DNA of 43,662 nucleotides from Bacteroidota bacterium (GCA_023417815.1 JAEZEI010000037.1:1-43662), one strand, 5' to 3'. Positions 1 to 8,643 are shown, numbered from the stretch's first letter. Notes: a model not told the origin generated them from the letters alone. Program-made: numbers and translations.

Positions 1-1
1 G

Positions 2-802
2 ATCGACCGCAAGAACGAGATCACGCCCGCGGATCAGGCGACGATCGTCGGAGGACTGCCAACGACCGGTACGCCGAACAGCCAGATTCCAGGTGCGCAG
101 CCGAATTCGTTCCTGTTCTACGATGAATTGGGTCAGCTGGCGACGATCCTGGGTCCCTACGTCAATCTCGCAAAGACCAAGACGGACGGCATCGATTTTG
201 ATTTCCGCCAGGGAATCGACCTGGGCAACGGTGGGCAACTCGACATCCGGGCTTTGTGGACGTACCTGTTCAAGTTCGAGAAAACGACCGCGGACGGAAC
301 CGTGTTCGAGTATGCCGGCACTCAAGGTCCATTCGCGCTGAGCGCGGCAGGCGGTACGCCTCGCAACCGCGGATCGCTGGAAGTGACCTGGTCGCGCGAT
401 CAGCTGTCGTTGACGGGACGAGTGAACTACGTCAGCGGCATGCGCATGATCGATCATCACAATGAAGAGTTGGTCGATCTGGAGGACGGCACTTTCTCGA
501 CCACTACGTTCGAGGGCGCCTACTTCAACGTCGATCCGAACGGCCGGGTCTGCGGTGTCTACAACCCGGATGGCTCCGTGCCATTTGGAGATTGCAAGAC
601 TGGCGAATGGGTCAGCCTAGATATGTACGGTCGATGGGTCTTCAACGATCAGTTCGAGATCAACGGATCGATCATCAATGCGACGAACAAGCATGCTCCG
701 TTCAACCCGTACACCTACGGTGCGGTCAACTGGAATCCGTCATTCACTCAGGACGGGGCTGTCGGTCGCTTCTTTACGATCGGAGCGCGCTACAACTTCT
801 GA
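2..802 (+). CDS. TonB-dependent outer-membrane receptor, C-terminal part (5' end outside window)
   Basis: The frame is open from the first bases to the TGA at 800-802, giving about 266 residues with no start inside the window. The protein alternates short amphipathic strands with polar loops. It ends with the plug-less barrel signature of TonB-dependent receptors: a penultimate segment with Asn-Ala-Thr-Asn-Lys, then Gly-Ala-Val-Gly-Arg-Phe-Phe and a final strand ending in Tyr-Asn-Phe. The terminal aromatic residue is the usual signal for outer-membrane beta-barrel insertion by BamA. Two cysteines near the end (in the Val-Cys-Gly and Asp-Cys-Lys segments) could form the loop disulphide often seen in gammaproteobacterial receptors. 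The substrate cannot be told from this part. Codon use is GC-rich and unlike everything right of position 1835. The style is most like Xanthomonadales-type receptors (inference). It belongs to the foreign left part of the window. Confidence 0.85.
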   Translation: MDRKNEITPADQATIVGGLPTTGTPNSQIPGAQPNSFLFYDELGQLATILGPYVNLAKTKTDGIDFDFRQGIDLGNGGQLDIRALWTYLFKFEKTTADGTVFEYAGTQGPFALSAAGGTPRNRGSLEVTWSRDQLSLTGRVNYVSGMRMIDHHNEELVDLEDGTFSTTTFEGAYFNVDPNGRVCGVYNPDGSVPFGDCKTGEWVSLDMYGRWVFNDQFEINGSIINATNKHAPFNPYTYGAVNWNPSFTQDGAVGRFFTIGARYNF

Positions 803-825
803 TCGGAAAGTCCAATGAGAGCAGG

Positions 826-847
826 GTCGCCATCGCGCGATGGCGAC
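826..847. terminator. perfect palindrome downstream of the receptor gene, possible terminator
   Basis: The 11-base arm GTCGCCATCGC is followed immediately by its exact reverse complement, 23 bases after the receptor stop codon. The position suits a transcription terminator. However, no T-run follows on either strand and the hairpin would need to open a few central pairs to form a loop, so this assignment is tentative. Confidence 0.4.
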
Positions 848-1292
848 CGTCTTCGATCGGATGTTGCATTGATCGCTTGTGTACAGCGCGTGCGCTCGAA
901 CATTTCGCGCAATGGTGCCGATGATGCCGTTCTGTGCCGCGGCCACTCACGCTGCCGATCTTCTTCTTACTAAAAACAACCCCGTTCACAGTGGCGATGC
1001 GGACGAGTGTCCCTCGTCTTGCCGCAGCACTTCGCGTCCGCCGTAGGTATCCAAGCATTGAGCACACGCTGGACTGGTTGCGGGCTAACTTGTGCCTTCC
1101 GAAGTTGCACGTGCTTGGTCGCTGTACGCTCGATGCCACAGCCATTGATTGTATGTACGTCAGAATGCTTTCACGCCGTGCGCGGTCGTCTGAACGAAGT
1201 TGGGGCTTCGTTGCTTCCCGAACTCAGGCTGGGATACGCGTACGACCATGATCCGTCGGGACCACGGTGCGGTGATGGCCGATGAAATGGGA

Positions 1293-1316
1293 TGCAGGAG
1301 TTCGCGATCTCCTGCA
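1293..1316 (-). terminator. hairpin downstream of the OmpA-type reading frame
   Basis: TGCAGGAG (1293-1300) pairs with CTCCTGCA (1309-1316) across an 8-base loop, beginning 15 bases beyond the stop codon of the minus-strand gene. On the minus strand it is followed by a short mixed T-rich stretch, not a clean T-run. It is a plausible but weak intrinsic terminator. Confidence 0.45.
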
Positions 1317-1331
1317 CCCCAATGCGGTCTG

Positions 1332-2084
1332 CTATCTGACCTGCTCTTCGCCTTCGATCACGACGTCCCCTGGATTCTCGACCACGGCCATCACGACGCG
1401 TCGATTCTCGGCGCGACCGGCTTCAGTCTTGTTATTCCCGACAGGCTTGGACTCGCCGTAACCGCGCGCGGTCAATTGGCGTGGGCTCACACCTTGCGAT
1501 AGCAAGTACTCACGCACTGCATCGGCGCGACGCTGCGAAAGCTGCAGGTTGTATGCGTCGGCACCGACGTTGTCAGTATGGCCCTCGAGTTCGACTACGA
1601 GTCGCGGGTGCGCCTGGAGATCCTTTGCAACCGCATTGAGTGGCGCGAGGGAATCCTGAGTGAGCGCATCTGAGTTGAACTCGAAGGTGACGCCGCGCAG
1701 CGTGACCGAACCTTTGAGCGGACAGCCAGACGAATCCACCGCCACTCCAGCGGGTGTTCCCGGACACTGATCGTTGGGGTCGATCACACCGTCACCGTCA
1801 GTGTCAGGCGGTGGCGGAGGAGGCGGTGGTGGTGGTTCATCAGCCTTGATCTCAGCCAACTGGGTGTCAACCACATCCAGAACATTATTATCGCTGTCTT
1901 TACTGATCACTCCTGCAAGTACCACTCCGCCCAGGATTATGAGCAGGGATGCAAATGTGATGATGACAGCGCGACGGAGCCTGGAATTATAGGTCTTGCG
2001 GAGATTGTATGCCCCATATTCCTTGTTCCTGCCATCGAACAGGATATCAAGAAAATCAGCATTCAATATTTTATTTGGTTCCAT
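1332..2084 (-). CDS. Chimeric frame: Bacteroidota TonB N-terminus joined to proteobacterial OmpA C-terminal domain
   Basis: The 250-residue frame has two unlike halves. Residues 1-83 are the start of a Bacteroidota TonB: a conserved cytoplasmic segment (Leu-Phe-Asp-Gly-Arg-Asn-Lys-Glu-Tyr-Gly-Ala-Tyr) and one membrane anchor at about 38-60. Residues 84-93 are ten prolines. Residues 94-121 are a thrombospondin-type-3 calcium-binding repeat (Asp-Thr-Asp-Gly-Asp-Gly). Residues 127-236 are an OmpA peptidoglycan-binding domain with Gly-His-Thr-Asp-Asn (Asp171) and Leu-Ser-Gln-Arg-Arg (Arg186), the residues that hold diaminopimelate in this family. The first half follows exbB and two exbD genes, as a TonB should. 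The second half shares the high GC of the neighbouring receptor. The proline run is common in both parent families and keeps the frame open whichever copy is used, so I read this as a joining artefact. Neither half is a complete gene. Confidence 0.8.
   Translation of the reverse strand: MEPNKILNADFLDILFDGRNKEYGAYNLRKTYNSRLRRAVIITFASLLIILGGVVLAGVISKDSDNNVLDVVDTQLAEIKADEPPPPPPPPPPDTDGDGVIDPNDQCPGTPAGVAVDSSGCPLKGSVTLRGVTFEFNSDALTQDSLAPLNAVAKDLQAHPRLVVELEGHTDNVGADAYNLQLSQRRADAVREYLLSQGVSPRQLTARGYGESKPVGNNKTEAGRAENRRVVMAVVENPGDVVIEGEEQVR
1806..1835. other. proline-codon run at the composition switch; probable chimera junction
   Basis: Ten consecutive CCN codons (minus strand) form a 30-base low-complexity tract. 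Sampled GC is about 63% in the 60-base line at 1741-1800 and about 43% in the line at 1861-1920. Protein content switches from proteobacterial OmpA to Bacteroidota TonB at the same place. The codons nearest the Bacteroidota side are mostly CCA and those on the other side are mixed CCG, CCT and CCA. Confidence 0.75.
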
Positions 2085-2131
2085 TTAATACGCTTTATTT
2101 TAAAGATGCAAAAAACAGGCAATTCCATAAA

Positions 2132-2680
2132 TTACTGGATGCCATTTGCAAGCTCAGTTTGCCTGATCAATTCTTCCTCAACCGGTGTAATATCTACTTC
2201 GGCATAGTGGCCCGGAGGTACTGCCGAGATGGACATTTCGTCGAGAATATCGATAGCATTCTTGAAAGTTGAGCTCTTGTCCGATTTTATGATATACATA
2301 AGATCATCGATCGGGGTTGCTTTCTTCTTGGCCACGATAAGTTCCCTGATCTCTTTGAAATTGGTGCTTTTGAACTGTTCGCTGATCGTTGCAGGATCCA
2401 GCTGACCATAATAATAATATACCTGGTCCTGCTGACCCAGCAGTATCGTCATTGCGCCGGAGTTCTTTACCTTGAGTTCACTGTTCGGATCATCTTTAGG
2501 TTCATTCATGTTCATGGCAGTATTCTGCTGCATGGTTGTAGTGAACACGAAGAAGGTGATCAGCAGGAAGCCGAGGTCTACCATCGGAGTAAGGTCAACC
2601 CTTGTTGAAAGCTTTTTCCCTTTTTTTACGCCGGGTCCTTTCTTATGGCCACCACCCGACGAGGTATCTAATTCAGCCAT
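2132..2680 (-). CDS. exbD: ExbD/TolR-family biopolymer transport protein (second copy)
   Basis: The protein has 182 residues: a short Lys/Gly-rich cytoplasmic start, one membrane helix at about 30-48 and a periplasmic domain. The helix carries the family motif Val-Asp-Leu-Thr-Pro-Met-Val-Asp; the second Asp is the proton-carrying residue of ExbD. With ExbB it should form the inner-membrane motor that uses the proton gradient to drive TonB. The gene follows the first exbD by 5 bases and lies 47 bases before the TonB-type start, so the four genes form one operon. Two different ExbD proteins side by side are usual in Bacteroidota. The two copies here differ in length and in their periplasmic parts, so they are not a recent duplication. 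Confidence 0.9.
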   Translation of the reverse strand: MAELDTSSGGGHKKGPGVKKGKKLSTRVDLTPMVDLGFLLITFFVFTTTMQQNTAMNMNEPKDDPNSELKVKNSGAMTILLGQQDQVYYYYGQLDPATISEQFKSTNFKEIRELIVAKKKATPIDDLMYIIKSDKSSTFKNAIDILDEMSISAVPPGHYAEVDITPVEEELIRQTELANGIQ

Positions 2681-2685
2681 GTCGT

Positions 2686-3339
2686 TTAATTTTCTTGATT
2701 AGGATTATTTGATAATTCAGAACCGGATGGAATGGCTTCACCATTGGTCACGATCCTGAACTTATATATCTCATTTGCCTTAAAGGCCTGTTTTACCCTT
2801 TTAAAAATGGGGTAAAGCGCCTCGTTATCACCTTTTACCAGAAGCATATTCTGCAATTCACGCTGGTCTGTGCCGGCATAGGCATTTGAAACACTGCGCA
2901 TCCAGTGCACAAGTTCATTATTTGCACTATCCTTTACAGGAATACCTGGCATTTGTGCAGGCTGAATGGGATCAGCCATATTAAGAAAGCTTTTGATCTG
3001 GTTTAACGGGAGACCTATGAATTCCTGCCTTGACCATTTCTGGATCTCAGCCGGGGAAAGGCCCAAATTCCTGGTAGCATTCACGTTGTCCAGTACATCC
3101 TTCTTCTTTGTTTCATCTCCAAGGCTCAGGAACACTCTGCCATCTTTCACCATAGTGATCATGATGGCTTTGTCGGGTGCAACCTTACTTGAGATAGACC
3201 CGGGAATATTCACAGATAACACCTCAGGCGGTTTCTGCTTTGTAGCCAGGATAAAGAATGTAAGTAACAGGAACGCCACATCGCACATAGCGGTCATATC
3301 CACTATGGTACTTTTGCGGGGTATCTTTACTGCAGGCAT
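2686..3339 (-). CDS. exbD: ExbD/TolR-family biopolymer transport protein (first copy)
   Basis: The protein has 217 residues, longer than typical ExbD (about 140). A single membrane helix at about 14-33 contains Met-Cys-Asp-Val-Ala-Phe-Leu-Leu-Leu-Thr-Phe-Phe, with Asp at the proton-carrying position. The periplasmic part has an extra middle section of roughly 60 residues before the conserved C-terminal segment that follows Leu-Val-Lys-Gly-Asp. It is the second gene of the exbB-exbD-exbD-tonB unit, 59 bases after exbB. The role in energising outer-membrane receptors comes from family knowledge and gene order. Confidence 0.88.
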   Translation of the reverse strand: MPAVKIPRKSTIVDMTAMCDVAFLLLTFFILATKQKPPEVLSVNIPGSISSKVAPDKAIMITMVKDGRVFLSLGDETKKKDVLDNVNATRNLGLSPAEIQKWSRQEFIGLPLNQIKSFLNMADPIQPAQMPGIPVKDSANNELVHWMRSVSNAYAGTDQRELQNMLLVKGDNEALYPIFKRVKQAFKANEIYKFRIVTNGEAIPSGSELSNNPNQEN

Positions 3340-3398
3340 GTTTTAATTTAATTTTTGAATTACTTTAATGATGCGGACAGGCCGCTGTTTCCACAAGC

Positions 3399-4256
3399 TT
3401 ATTTGTAAAGACTTGCGAAAGATTGTGTTAAAGTAAATCCTGATTCATCAATACCGTAAGTGATACCGTCGATCTTGGTTGTGAACATGTTATAGAAAAT
3501 GATCGCGATAGCTGAAGTTCCGATACCAAGAGCGGTATTATAAAGAGCTTCCGCGATACCCTGGGAGAGTGAACTTGCAGCAGCACCACCTCCGGTATCA
3601 GCACCCAAAGCGGCGAATGCACGGATCATACCAAGTACGGTACCGAACAGCCCGATAAGGGTTGCCACGGAAGCGATCGTTGAAAGGAATACGAGATTCT
3701 TTTCCAGCATAGGCAGCTCAAGTGCCGTAGCTTCTTCAACTTCTTTCTGTATAGCAAGCACTTTTTGCTCTGTGCTTAATTCATTATTAGTGATCATTTC
3801 CCTGTAACGGTGTAAACCTGCTTTCATTACGTTACCTACAGAACCTTTTTGCTTGTCGCATTCTGCAAGAGCAGCGTCAACATTCTTATTAGCAAGGTGG
3901 TATTGAACTTTCCTTACGAAATCTGCGTTGTTGCCTGTACCATTTGCTTTACTAATGGTGAAGAAACGCTCAACTACGAATACGATCGCTGTCAGGAATG
4001 TACCGATAAGGACAGGTACTACGATACCTCCCAGGTACATGTTATAGATCTGTGCTTTTGGCTCGTGGTGATCAGGCCAGAACCATCCTGTGCCTGGCTT
4101 ATTAAAATTATCCGCAGAACCAAGGCCATATCTCCATAAAAGGTAACCTGCTAAAATTGAAAGAACTGGGGCTATCCAGGAAATCGAGTTGTTTGATTTT
4201 TTTGCCTGAACGGAAGAGACGGGTTTTACAGTTGCAGTCGGTCTTGTTTCTGCCAT
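3399..4256 (-). CDS. exbB: ExbB/TolQ/MotA-family proton channel protein
   Basis: The protein has 285 residues. Hydrophobic segments fall at about 27-45, 75-97, 190-215 and 232-258. The last two hold the Gly-Leu-Phe-Gly-Thr-Val-Leu-Gly-Met and Ala-Leu-Tyr-Asn-Thr-Ala-Leu-Gly motifs that define the MotA/TolQ/ExbB family and line the proton path. The first segment and its Trp-rich loop are an extra N-terminal helix common in Bacteroidota ExbB. The protein should assemble with the two ExbD proteins encoded directly downstream. The 162-base region upstream has no TAnnTTTG box that I could find. It does contain a GCCGG/CCGGC hairpin (4329-4344) that may end the transcript of the permease gene on its other side. 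Confidence 0.9.
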   Translation of the reverse strand: MAETRPTATVKPVSSVQAKKSNNSISWIAPVLSILAGYLLWRYGLGSADNFNKPGTGWFWPDHHEPKAQIYNMYLGGIVVPVLIGTFLTAIVFVVERFFTISKANGTGNNADFVRKVQYHLANKNVDAALAECDKQKGSVGNVMKAGLHRYREMITNNELSTEQKVLAIQKEVEEATALELPMLEKNLVFLSTIASVATLIGLFGTVLGMIRAFAALGADTGGGAAASSLSQGIAEALYNTALGIGTSAIAIIFYNMFTTKIDGITYGIDESGFTLTQSFASLYK

Positions 4257-4418
4257 AACATTCGGTTTTTAGAAAGTGTAATTTAAAACTTGTGTTTAAA
4301 AATAATAACTCCGGTTAAATACTGTTTTGCCGGAATTTACCGGCCGCACAATTTAGTGAAATAATTGTTCCACTTATATTTAAGATCAGAATTTTAATAA
4401 ACGATGATATTAAAATGC

Positions 4419-5705
4419 TTATTCATACCGCAGTGCAACAATCGGGTCGAGCCGCGAAGCCTTATAGGCAGGGTAAAGTCCGGCGGCAAGTCCTACCAGG
4501 GAACATACCAGGATCCCGGCTATGACCCAGTTCCAGGGCACCACAAAGCCGGTATTTAACAGAATGGCTACTAAATTTCCTACCAAAACACCGGCTATGA
4601 TACCAGCAAGAGCGCCAAGCAGGCTTATGATCACGGATTCAAGGAGAAACTGCATCCGGATATCTGAACGTTTTCCTCCCAGTGCCTTCACCAACCCAAT
4701 TTCCTTCGTGCGTTCATTAACAGCCACCAGCATGATATTCATTAGGCCAATAGCAGCACCGATCAGCGTTATGAAAGCAATTCCTATAGTACCCTTTTCC
4801 AAAAATCCAAGATTGGTCAACAGGGCCTCAGCGATACTGTCACTCTTATCAATATGAAAATTATCCTGGTCCTTCACTTCGAGTTTTCTTATGGGCCGGA
4901 ATACTGCAATGGCTTCCCCTGTGGCGAAATCCATCAATTTCATATCGGTAACTTTTACACCAATATTGAAGGTACGGTTCGATTGGCCGGTAAACACCTT
5001 CCGGATACTGTTATAGGGTGCTACAACTACCTTGCTTGTATTAAAGAATGCGCTTGAACCTTTGTCTTCAAGCACTGCTATAACCCTGTAGGGAATATGA
5101 TCCACGTGCACTATTGCGTCCAGTGCGCGTGTTGGATCATCAGGAAATAATTTCTTAACCACCCCACTCCCGAGCATCGTAACATTCCTGCCTGCTTCCA
5201 CTTCATTGGGTGTAAAATTCCGGCCGTATTGGATATTGTACCCGTTCAGCTCAAGATAGTTCTCATCTCCACCCAGTACCATCACATCGGGATTGGTCTT
5301 TGCGCGCGAGTTATTCACCACCACTGAAGATGGGCCCCGTAATGCAAGACTGACCACCGCACCAGGGAATTCATAACGCTCTTTGAAAGTGCGTGCTTCT
5401 TCATAACTAATCGGAATTCCGATAGTGGATTTTCTTTGGCGTTGCGATGCTGATTTACTTTTACGGGTTGATTCGCTGTTCCCTCCCCCGAACCGGATGT
5501 TCCTGTCTTTATACCTTATACTGAATGCATTTGCACCCATGGTGCTGAAACTGGTAGTTAGACTGTTGCTGGCTGCTTTGATCGCAGTAATGATAAGGAT
5601 CAGGGCAAAGATGCCTAATGCAATGATCACCACGGTGATCGCGGTTCGCAATTTATTGGAACGGATATTCCGCCAGGAGAGTTTTAAGGAATTCGATAAG
5701 GTCAT
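4419..5705 (-). CDS. MacB/FtsX-type ABC transporter permease
   Basis: The protein has 428 residues in the standard MacB layout: an N-terminal membrane helix (about 20-45), a large periplasmic domain (about 46-300) and three C-terminal helices (about 305-420). It ends with the family signature Gly-Leu-Tyr-Pro-Ala-Tyr-Lys-Ala-Ser-Arg-Leu-Asp-Pro-Ile. Such permeases move lipoproteins, macrolides or peptides across the envelope, or act as mechanotransmitters, together with a separate ATPase. No ATPase gene is adjacent, so its partner must be encoded elsewhere. It starts 46 bases after the nuoN stop on the same strand and may be read through from the nuo operon. Residues about 80-100 form an unusual basic, Ser/Arg/Lys/Gln-rich loop. 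The substrate cannot be assigned. Confidence 0.85.
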   Translation of the reverse strand: MTLSNSLKLSWRNIRSNKLRTAITVVIIALGIFALILIITAIKAASNSLTTSFSTMGANAFSIRYKDRNIRFGGGNSESTRKSKSASQRQRKSTIGIPISYEEARTFKERYEFPGAVVSLALRGPSSVVVNNSRAKTNPDVMVLGGDENYLELNGYNIQYGRNFTPNEVEAGRNVTMLGSGVVKKLFPDDPTRALDAIVHVDHIPYRVIAVLEDKGSSAFFNTSKVVVAPYNSIRKVFTGQSNRTFNIGVKVTDMKLMDFATGEAIAVFRPIRKLEVKDQDNFHIDKSDSIAEALLTNLGFLEKGTIGIAFITLIGAAIGLMNIMLVAVNERTKEIGLVKALGGKRSDIRMQFLLESVIISLLGALAGIIAGVLVGNLVAILLNTGFVVPWNWVIAGILVCSLVGLAAGLYPAYKASRLDPIVALRYE

Positions 5706-5751
5706 GTTGATTATACTGGCATAAAGATAACCAACGCTATTAATGTTCCAA

Positions 5752-7143
5752 TCAACGATATAGCCAGCCGATGATCAGCTCGGGGTAAACCCCGATTATA
5801 ATGGTCAGTGCCGCTATAATGACGAGCATTATCCTAAAGCCCGCGGTAATTTCCCAACGAACCTGGACTTCACCTGCCGGTTCCCTGAAATACATTGCCT
5901 GGATGACCCTGAAATAATAGTATGCACTTATCGCTGCAAAGATCACCGCTGCGATCACCAGCCAGAGTGCCTGTCCATTCTCTATTGCACCAAGCAGCAT
6001 GAAGAACTTTCCCTGGAAACCTGCTGTAAGCGGGATACCTGTCAGGGATAGCAGGAATATGGTTGCAGTAAGGGCCAACAGGGGCTGGATCTTACCTAAA
6101 CCGTTAAAACCATCAACGGTATAATCATCCAGCTTCATCAGGATGCCGAAAAGACCAATAGTGGCAAGGCTGTATGCACCTGCATAGATCACTATACCTT
6201 CTCGGGCTGTATCATTCACCGCGAATAATGCAAATAACATAAAACCTGCCTGTGCTATACTGGAATAGGCCAGCATTCTCTTTACACTTTGCTGGAAAAC
6301 TGCAGTAACATTCCCGATCAATAAGGTCAGGAGAGTCAGGAAAATGATCAGTCCCTGCCACTGCTGATGCATTGAACCAAAGGCGGCTTCAAACAGGCGA
6401 AGAAAAGCGAAGAAACCAGCTGCCTTAACAATGGTGCTCATAAAGGAAGTGATCACTGTTGGTGCGCCATCATATACATCCGGGGTCCAGAAATGAAATG
6501 GTGCAGCAGAAACCTTGAATGCCATTGACACCATCAGGAAGATCATTCCTGTAAGTATCATAGGGTTCATTTTTGCAGAACCGAGTAAGATATTATTAAT
6601 GTAGAAGGACGCATTTGGAGTTCCACCATATATGAAGGCAATCCCTATTAGCATAAGACCGGTACTGAAAGATCCCATCAGGAAATACTTGAGGGCGGCC
6701 TCATTGCCACGCAAATTCCTTTTATGGATCCCTGTAAGAACATATAGCGGGATGGAAAGGATCTCTATCCCGATAAAAAGAATGAGAAGGGTATTGAAAG
6801 TGGATACCAGCGAAACCCCGCACATTACAAAAAAGATAAGACAGAAATATTCTGATACATGGCTGCCGATCTTTTCCATTTCCCTCCCGCTGAGAAGAAA
6901 ATAAATAAGTGTACAGCCAGAAACAACCGCCAGGAAGGTAAGATTAAAACTTCCCGTGCGAAGCATTTGCATTGCGTCAATATCAAAGAACGGTTTCCCT
7001 GTATAAAGTTCAATGGCATTGCCCCCAAAAAGCAGGATGCCACCAAGAACCGCAAGGTATTTAGGTACGGTCTTGCTTTTCACGAATGCACCCGTAAACA
7101 TCATCAACACACCCCAAACCGCTGAAATTAATATTGCGTTCAT
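5752..7143 (-). CDS. nuoN: NADH-quinone oxidoreductase subunit N
   Basis: The protein has 463 residues and is almost wholly hydrophobic, with the multi-helix fold of the antiporter-like subunits of complex I. Glu127, in the helix reading Gly-Ile-Glu-Ile-Leu-Ser, and Lys210, in Met-Ala-Phe-Lys-Val-Ser, match the essential proton-channel Glu and Lys of the family (Glu133 and Lys217 in the E. coli protein). The Pro-Phe-His-Phe-Trp-Thr-Pro-Asp-Val-Tyr stretch that follows is diagnostic. It is one of the three proton-pumping subunits of the membrane arm and the last nuo gene of the operon, 14 bases after nuoM. Confidence 0.96.
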   Translation of the reverse strand: MNAILISAVWGVLMMFTGAFVKSKTVPKYLAVLGGILLFGGNAIELYTGKPFFDIDAMQMLRTGSFNLTFLAVVSGCTLIYFLLSGREMEKIGSHVSEYFCLIFFVMCGVSLVSTFNTLLILFIGIEILSIPLYVLTGIHKRNLRGNEAALKYFLMGSFSTGLMLIGIAFIYGGTPNASFYINNILLGSAKMNPMILTGMIFLMVSMAFKVSAAPFHFWTPDVYDGAPTVITSFMSTIVKAAGFFAFLRLFEAAFGSMHQQWQGLIIFLTLLTLLIGNVTAVFQQSVKRMLAYSSIAQAGFMLFALFAVNDTAREGIVIYAGAYSLATIGLFGILMKLDDYTVDGFNGLGKIQPLLALTATIFLLSLTGIPLTAGFQGKFFMLLGAIENGQALWLVIAAVIFAAISAYYYFRVIQAMYFREPAGEVQVRWEITAGFRIMLVIIAALTIIIGVYPELIIGWLYR

Positions 7144-7157
7144 AATATACCAATGAT

Positions 7158-8633
7158 TTATACGGTAGTTCCTGAAATCATCCCTGCAGCTTCACCAACA
7201 ATGTTGAACAAAGGCTGCGGATAAACTCCAAGTACCAGTATAAGAATAACTATAATAGCTAAAACAAATTTTTCATTCCAGGCCAGGTCTGTTGCCTGTG
7301 AGGAAGCGGCACTTACTTCACCATAAAACACCTTTCGGATCATATTCAATGTATAGGCTGCAGCCAGAATGATACTGATAATTGCTGCGGCAGCAAACCA
7401 GGGATTGAACCGGAACAGGCCTCCGAACATCATGAATTCACCAACAAATGCATTCGTTAAAGGAAGGGCAATATTCGCCAGTGCCACCACCACAAGCATA
7501 ATGGTAAGTGCCGGTGCCTTTGTTGCCAGGCCGCCAAGTTCCGAAATCTTCTTTGTCCCGGTACGGCGTTCAATAATATCAACCACCACCCAGAGCCCTA
7601 TGATATTTATACCGTGATTGAACATCTGGATCAGCATACCCTGCACCCCAAGTTCATCAAGACTGAATAATGCTGCGGCCATAAGACCAATATGCGCAAT
7701 GGATGAATACGCAATTAGTCGTTTGAGATTATCCTGCACCATGGCAATCAGGCTCGCATACAATATCCCGATAACAGCAAGAAGAATGGCAATGTCTGCA
7801 TATTTATCAACTGCATCAGGAAGTACAGGGATGAGCCACCTTATCACTCCGAAAAGTCCCATTTTTACCATAATACCGCTAAGCACCATGGTAACTGGTG
7901 TGGGCGATTGGTCGTATGCATCTGGCTGCCATGTATGAAAGGGGAAAACAGGCATTTTTATCGCAAAGGCTGCAAAGAATAACCAGAAAAGCCATGATTG
8001 TTGACCTTCACCCAATGTTGCTGCCTGGAATGACTGGAATGCGAACGAATGTGCTGTGCGTGTACCGTCTTCAAATATCCGGGCAGGTGTATGCTGGTAA
8101 ACATATAACAGTCCTACAAGCATTAAGAGTGATCCGGCAAAAGTATAAATGAAGAATTTAAAAGTTGCCTGTATCCTTCTTTCCCCTCCCCACCTGCTGC
8201 TAAGGAAATAAACAGGTATAAGGGCAAGTTCCCAGAAGAAGTAAAAAAGCAATGCATCCATTGCTGTAAAAACGCCCATCATACCGGCCTGGGAAAGCAT
8301 CATAAGCCCGAAGAATGAACCTGGGTTCTTTACATTACGGCCACAGATGGCCAGTATCAACGGGAAGGCAACCGCATTCAGTAAAGTCAGTATCCTTCCT
8401 GTACCATCTATACCAACATAATAACTGTTACCAAGGTGTTTTAACCAGAGATAGTTTACATTGTTATATGCAGGATCGGTAAGAAAAAGTGTGGCTATTG
8501 AAACAGCCAGGGTAAGAATAGCTCCTGTTAACGCAGCTGTTTTAGCAGCGTCCTTCAGAAAGAAACAGATGATCCCGGTTATAAACGGTAACCATATTAA
8601 TAATTCAGGAAATGTTATATACGTGCCAAGCAT
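7158..8633 (-). CDS. nuoM: NADH-quinone oxidoreductase subunit M
   Basis: The 491-residue polytopic protein is close in length to E. coli NuoM (509). Glu135, in Phe-Phe-Trp-Glu-Leu, and Lys226, in Phe-Ala-Ile-Lys-Met-Pro, occupy the conserved proton-channel positions. They are followed by the Phe-His-Thr-Trp-Gln-Pro-Asp-Ala-Tyr motif. It is an antiporter-like proton-translocating subunit of the complex I membrane arm. It lies 10 bases after nuoL and is transcribed with it. No internal promoter was seen. Confidence 0.96.
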   Translation of the reverse strand: MLGTYITFPELLIWLPFITGIICFFLKDAAKTAALTGAILTLAVSIATLFLTDPAYNNVNYLWLKHLGNSYYVGIDGTGRILTLLNAVAFPLILAICGRNVKNPGSFFGLMMLSQAGMMGVFTAMDALLFYFFWELALIPVYFLSSRWGGERRIQATFKFFIYTFAGSLLMLVGLLYVYQHTPARIFEDGTRTAHSFAFQSFQAATLGEGQQSWLFWLFFAAFAIKMPVFPFHTWQPDAYDQSPTPVTMVLSGIMVKMGLFGVIRWLIPVLPDAVDKYADIAILLAVIGILYASLIAMVQDNLKRLIAYSSIAHIGLMAAALFSLDELGVQGMLIQMFNHGINIIGLWVVVDIIERRTGTKKISELGGLATKAPALTIMLVVVALANIALPLTNAFVGEFMMFGGLFRFNPWFAAAAIISIILAAAYTLNMIRKVFYGEVSAASSQATDLAWNEKFVLAIIVILILVLGVYPQPLFNIVGEAAGMISGTTV

Positions 8634-8643
8634 CTGTTTCTTT

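Larger units (their letters stand above)
803..1331. other. GC-rich intergenic region between convergent genes
   Basis: About 530 bases lie between the 3' end of the receptor gene and the 3' end of the OmpA-type gene. The short open frames here have no recognisable protein character. I see three inverted repeats: a perfect 22-base palindrome at 826-847, a 7-base stem (1193-1199 with 1206-1212) around a TTGGGG loop, and an 8-base stem at 1293-1316 next to the OmpA stop. I see no tRNA, no promoter I can defend and no coding potential. Confidence 0.5.

Noticed and set aside
1..1806. Horizontal transfer of a proteobacterial receptor/OmpA segment
   Set aside because: There is no integrase, transposon end, tRNA or direct repeat at the joint, and the switch falls exactly in a low-complexity repeat within a gene. 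An artefact explains it better.
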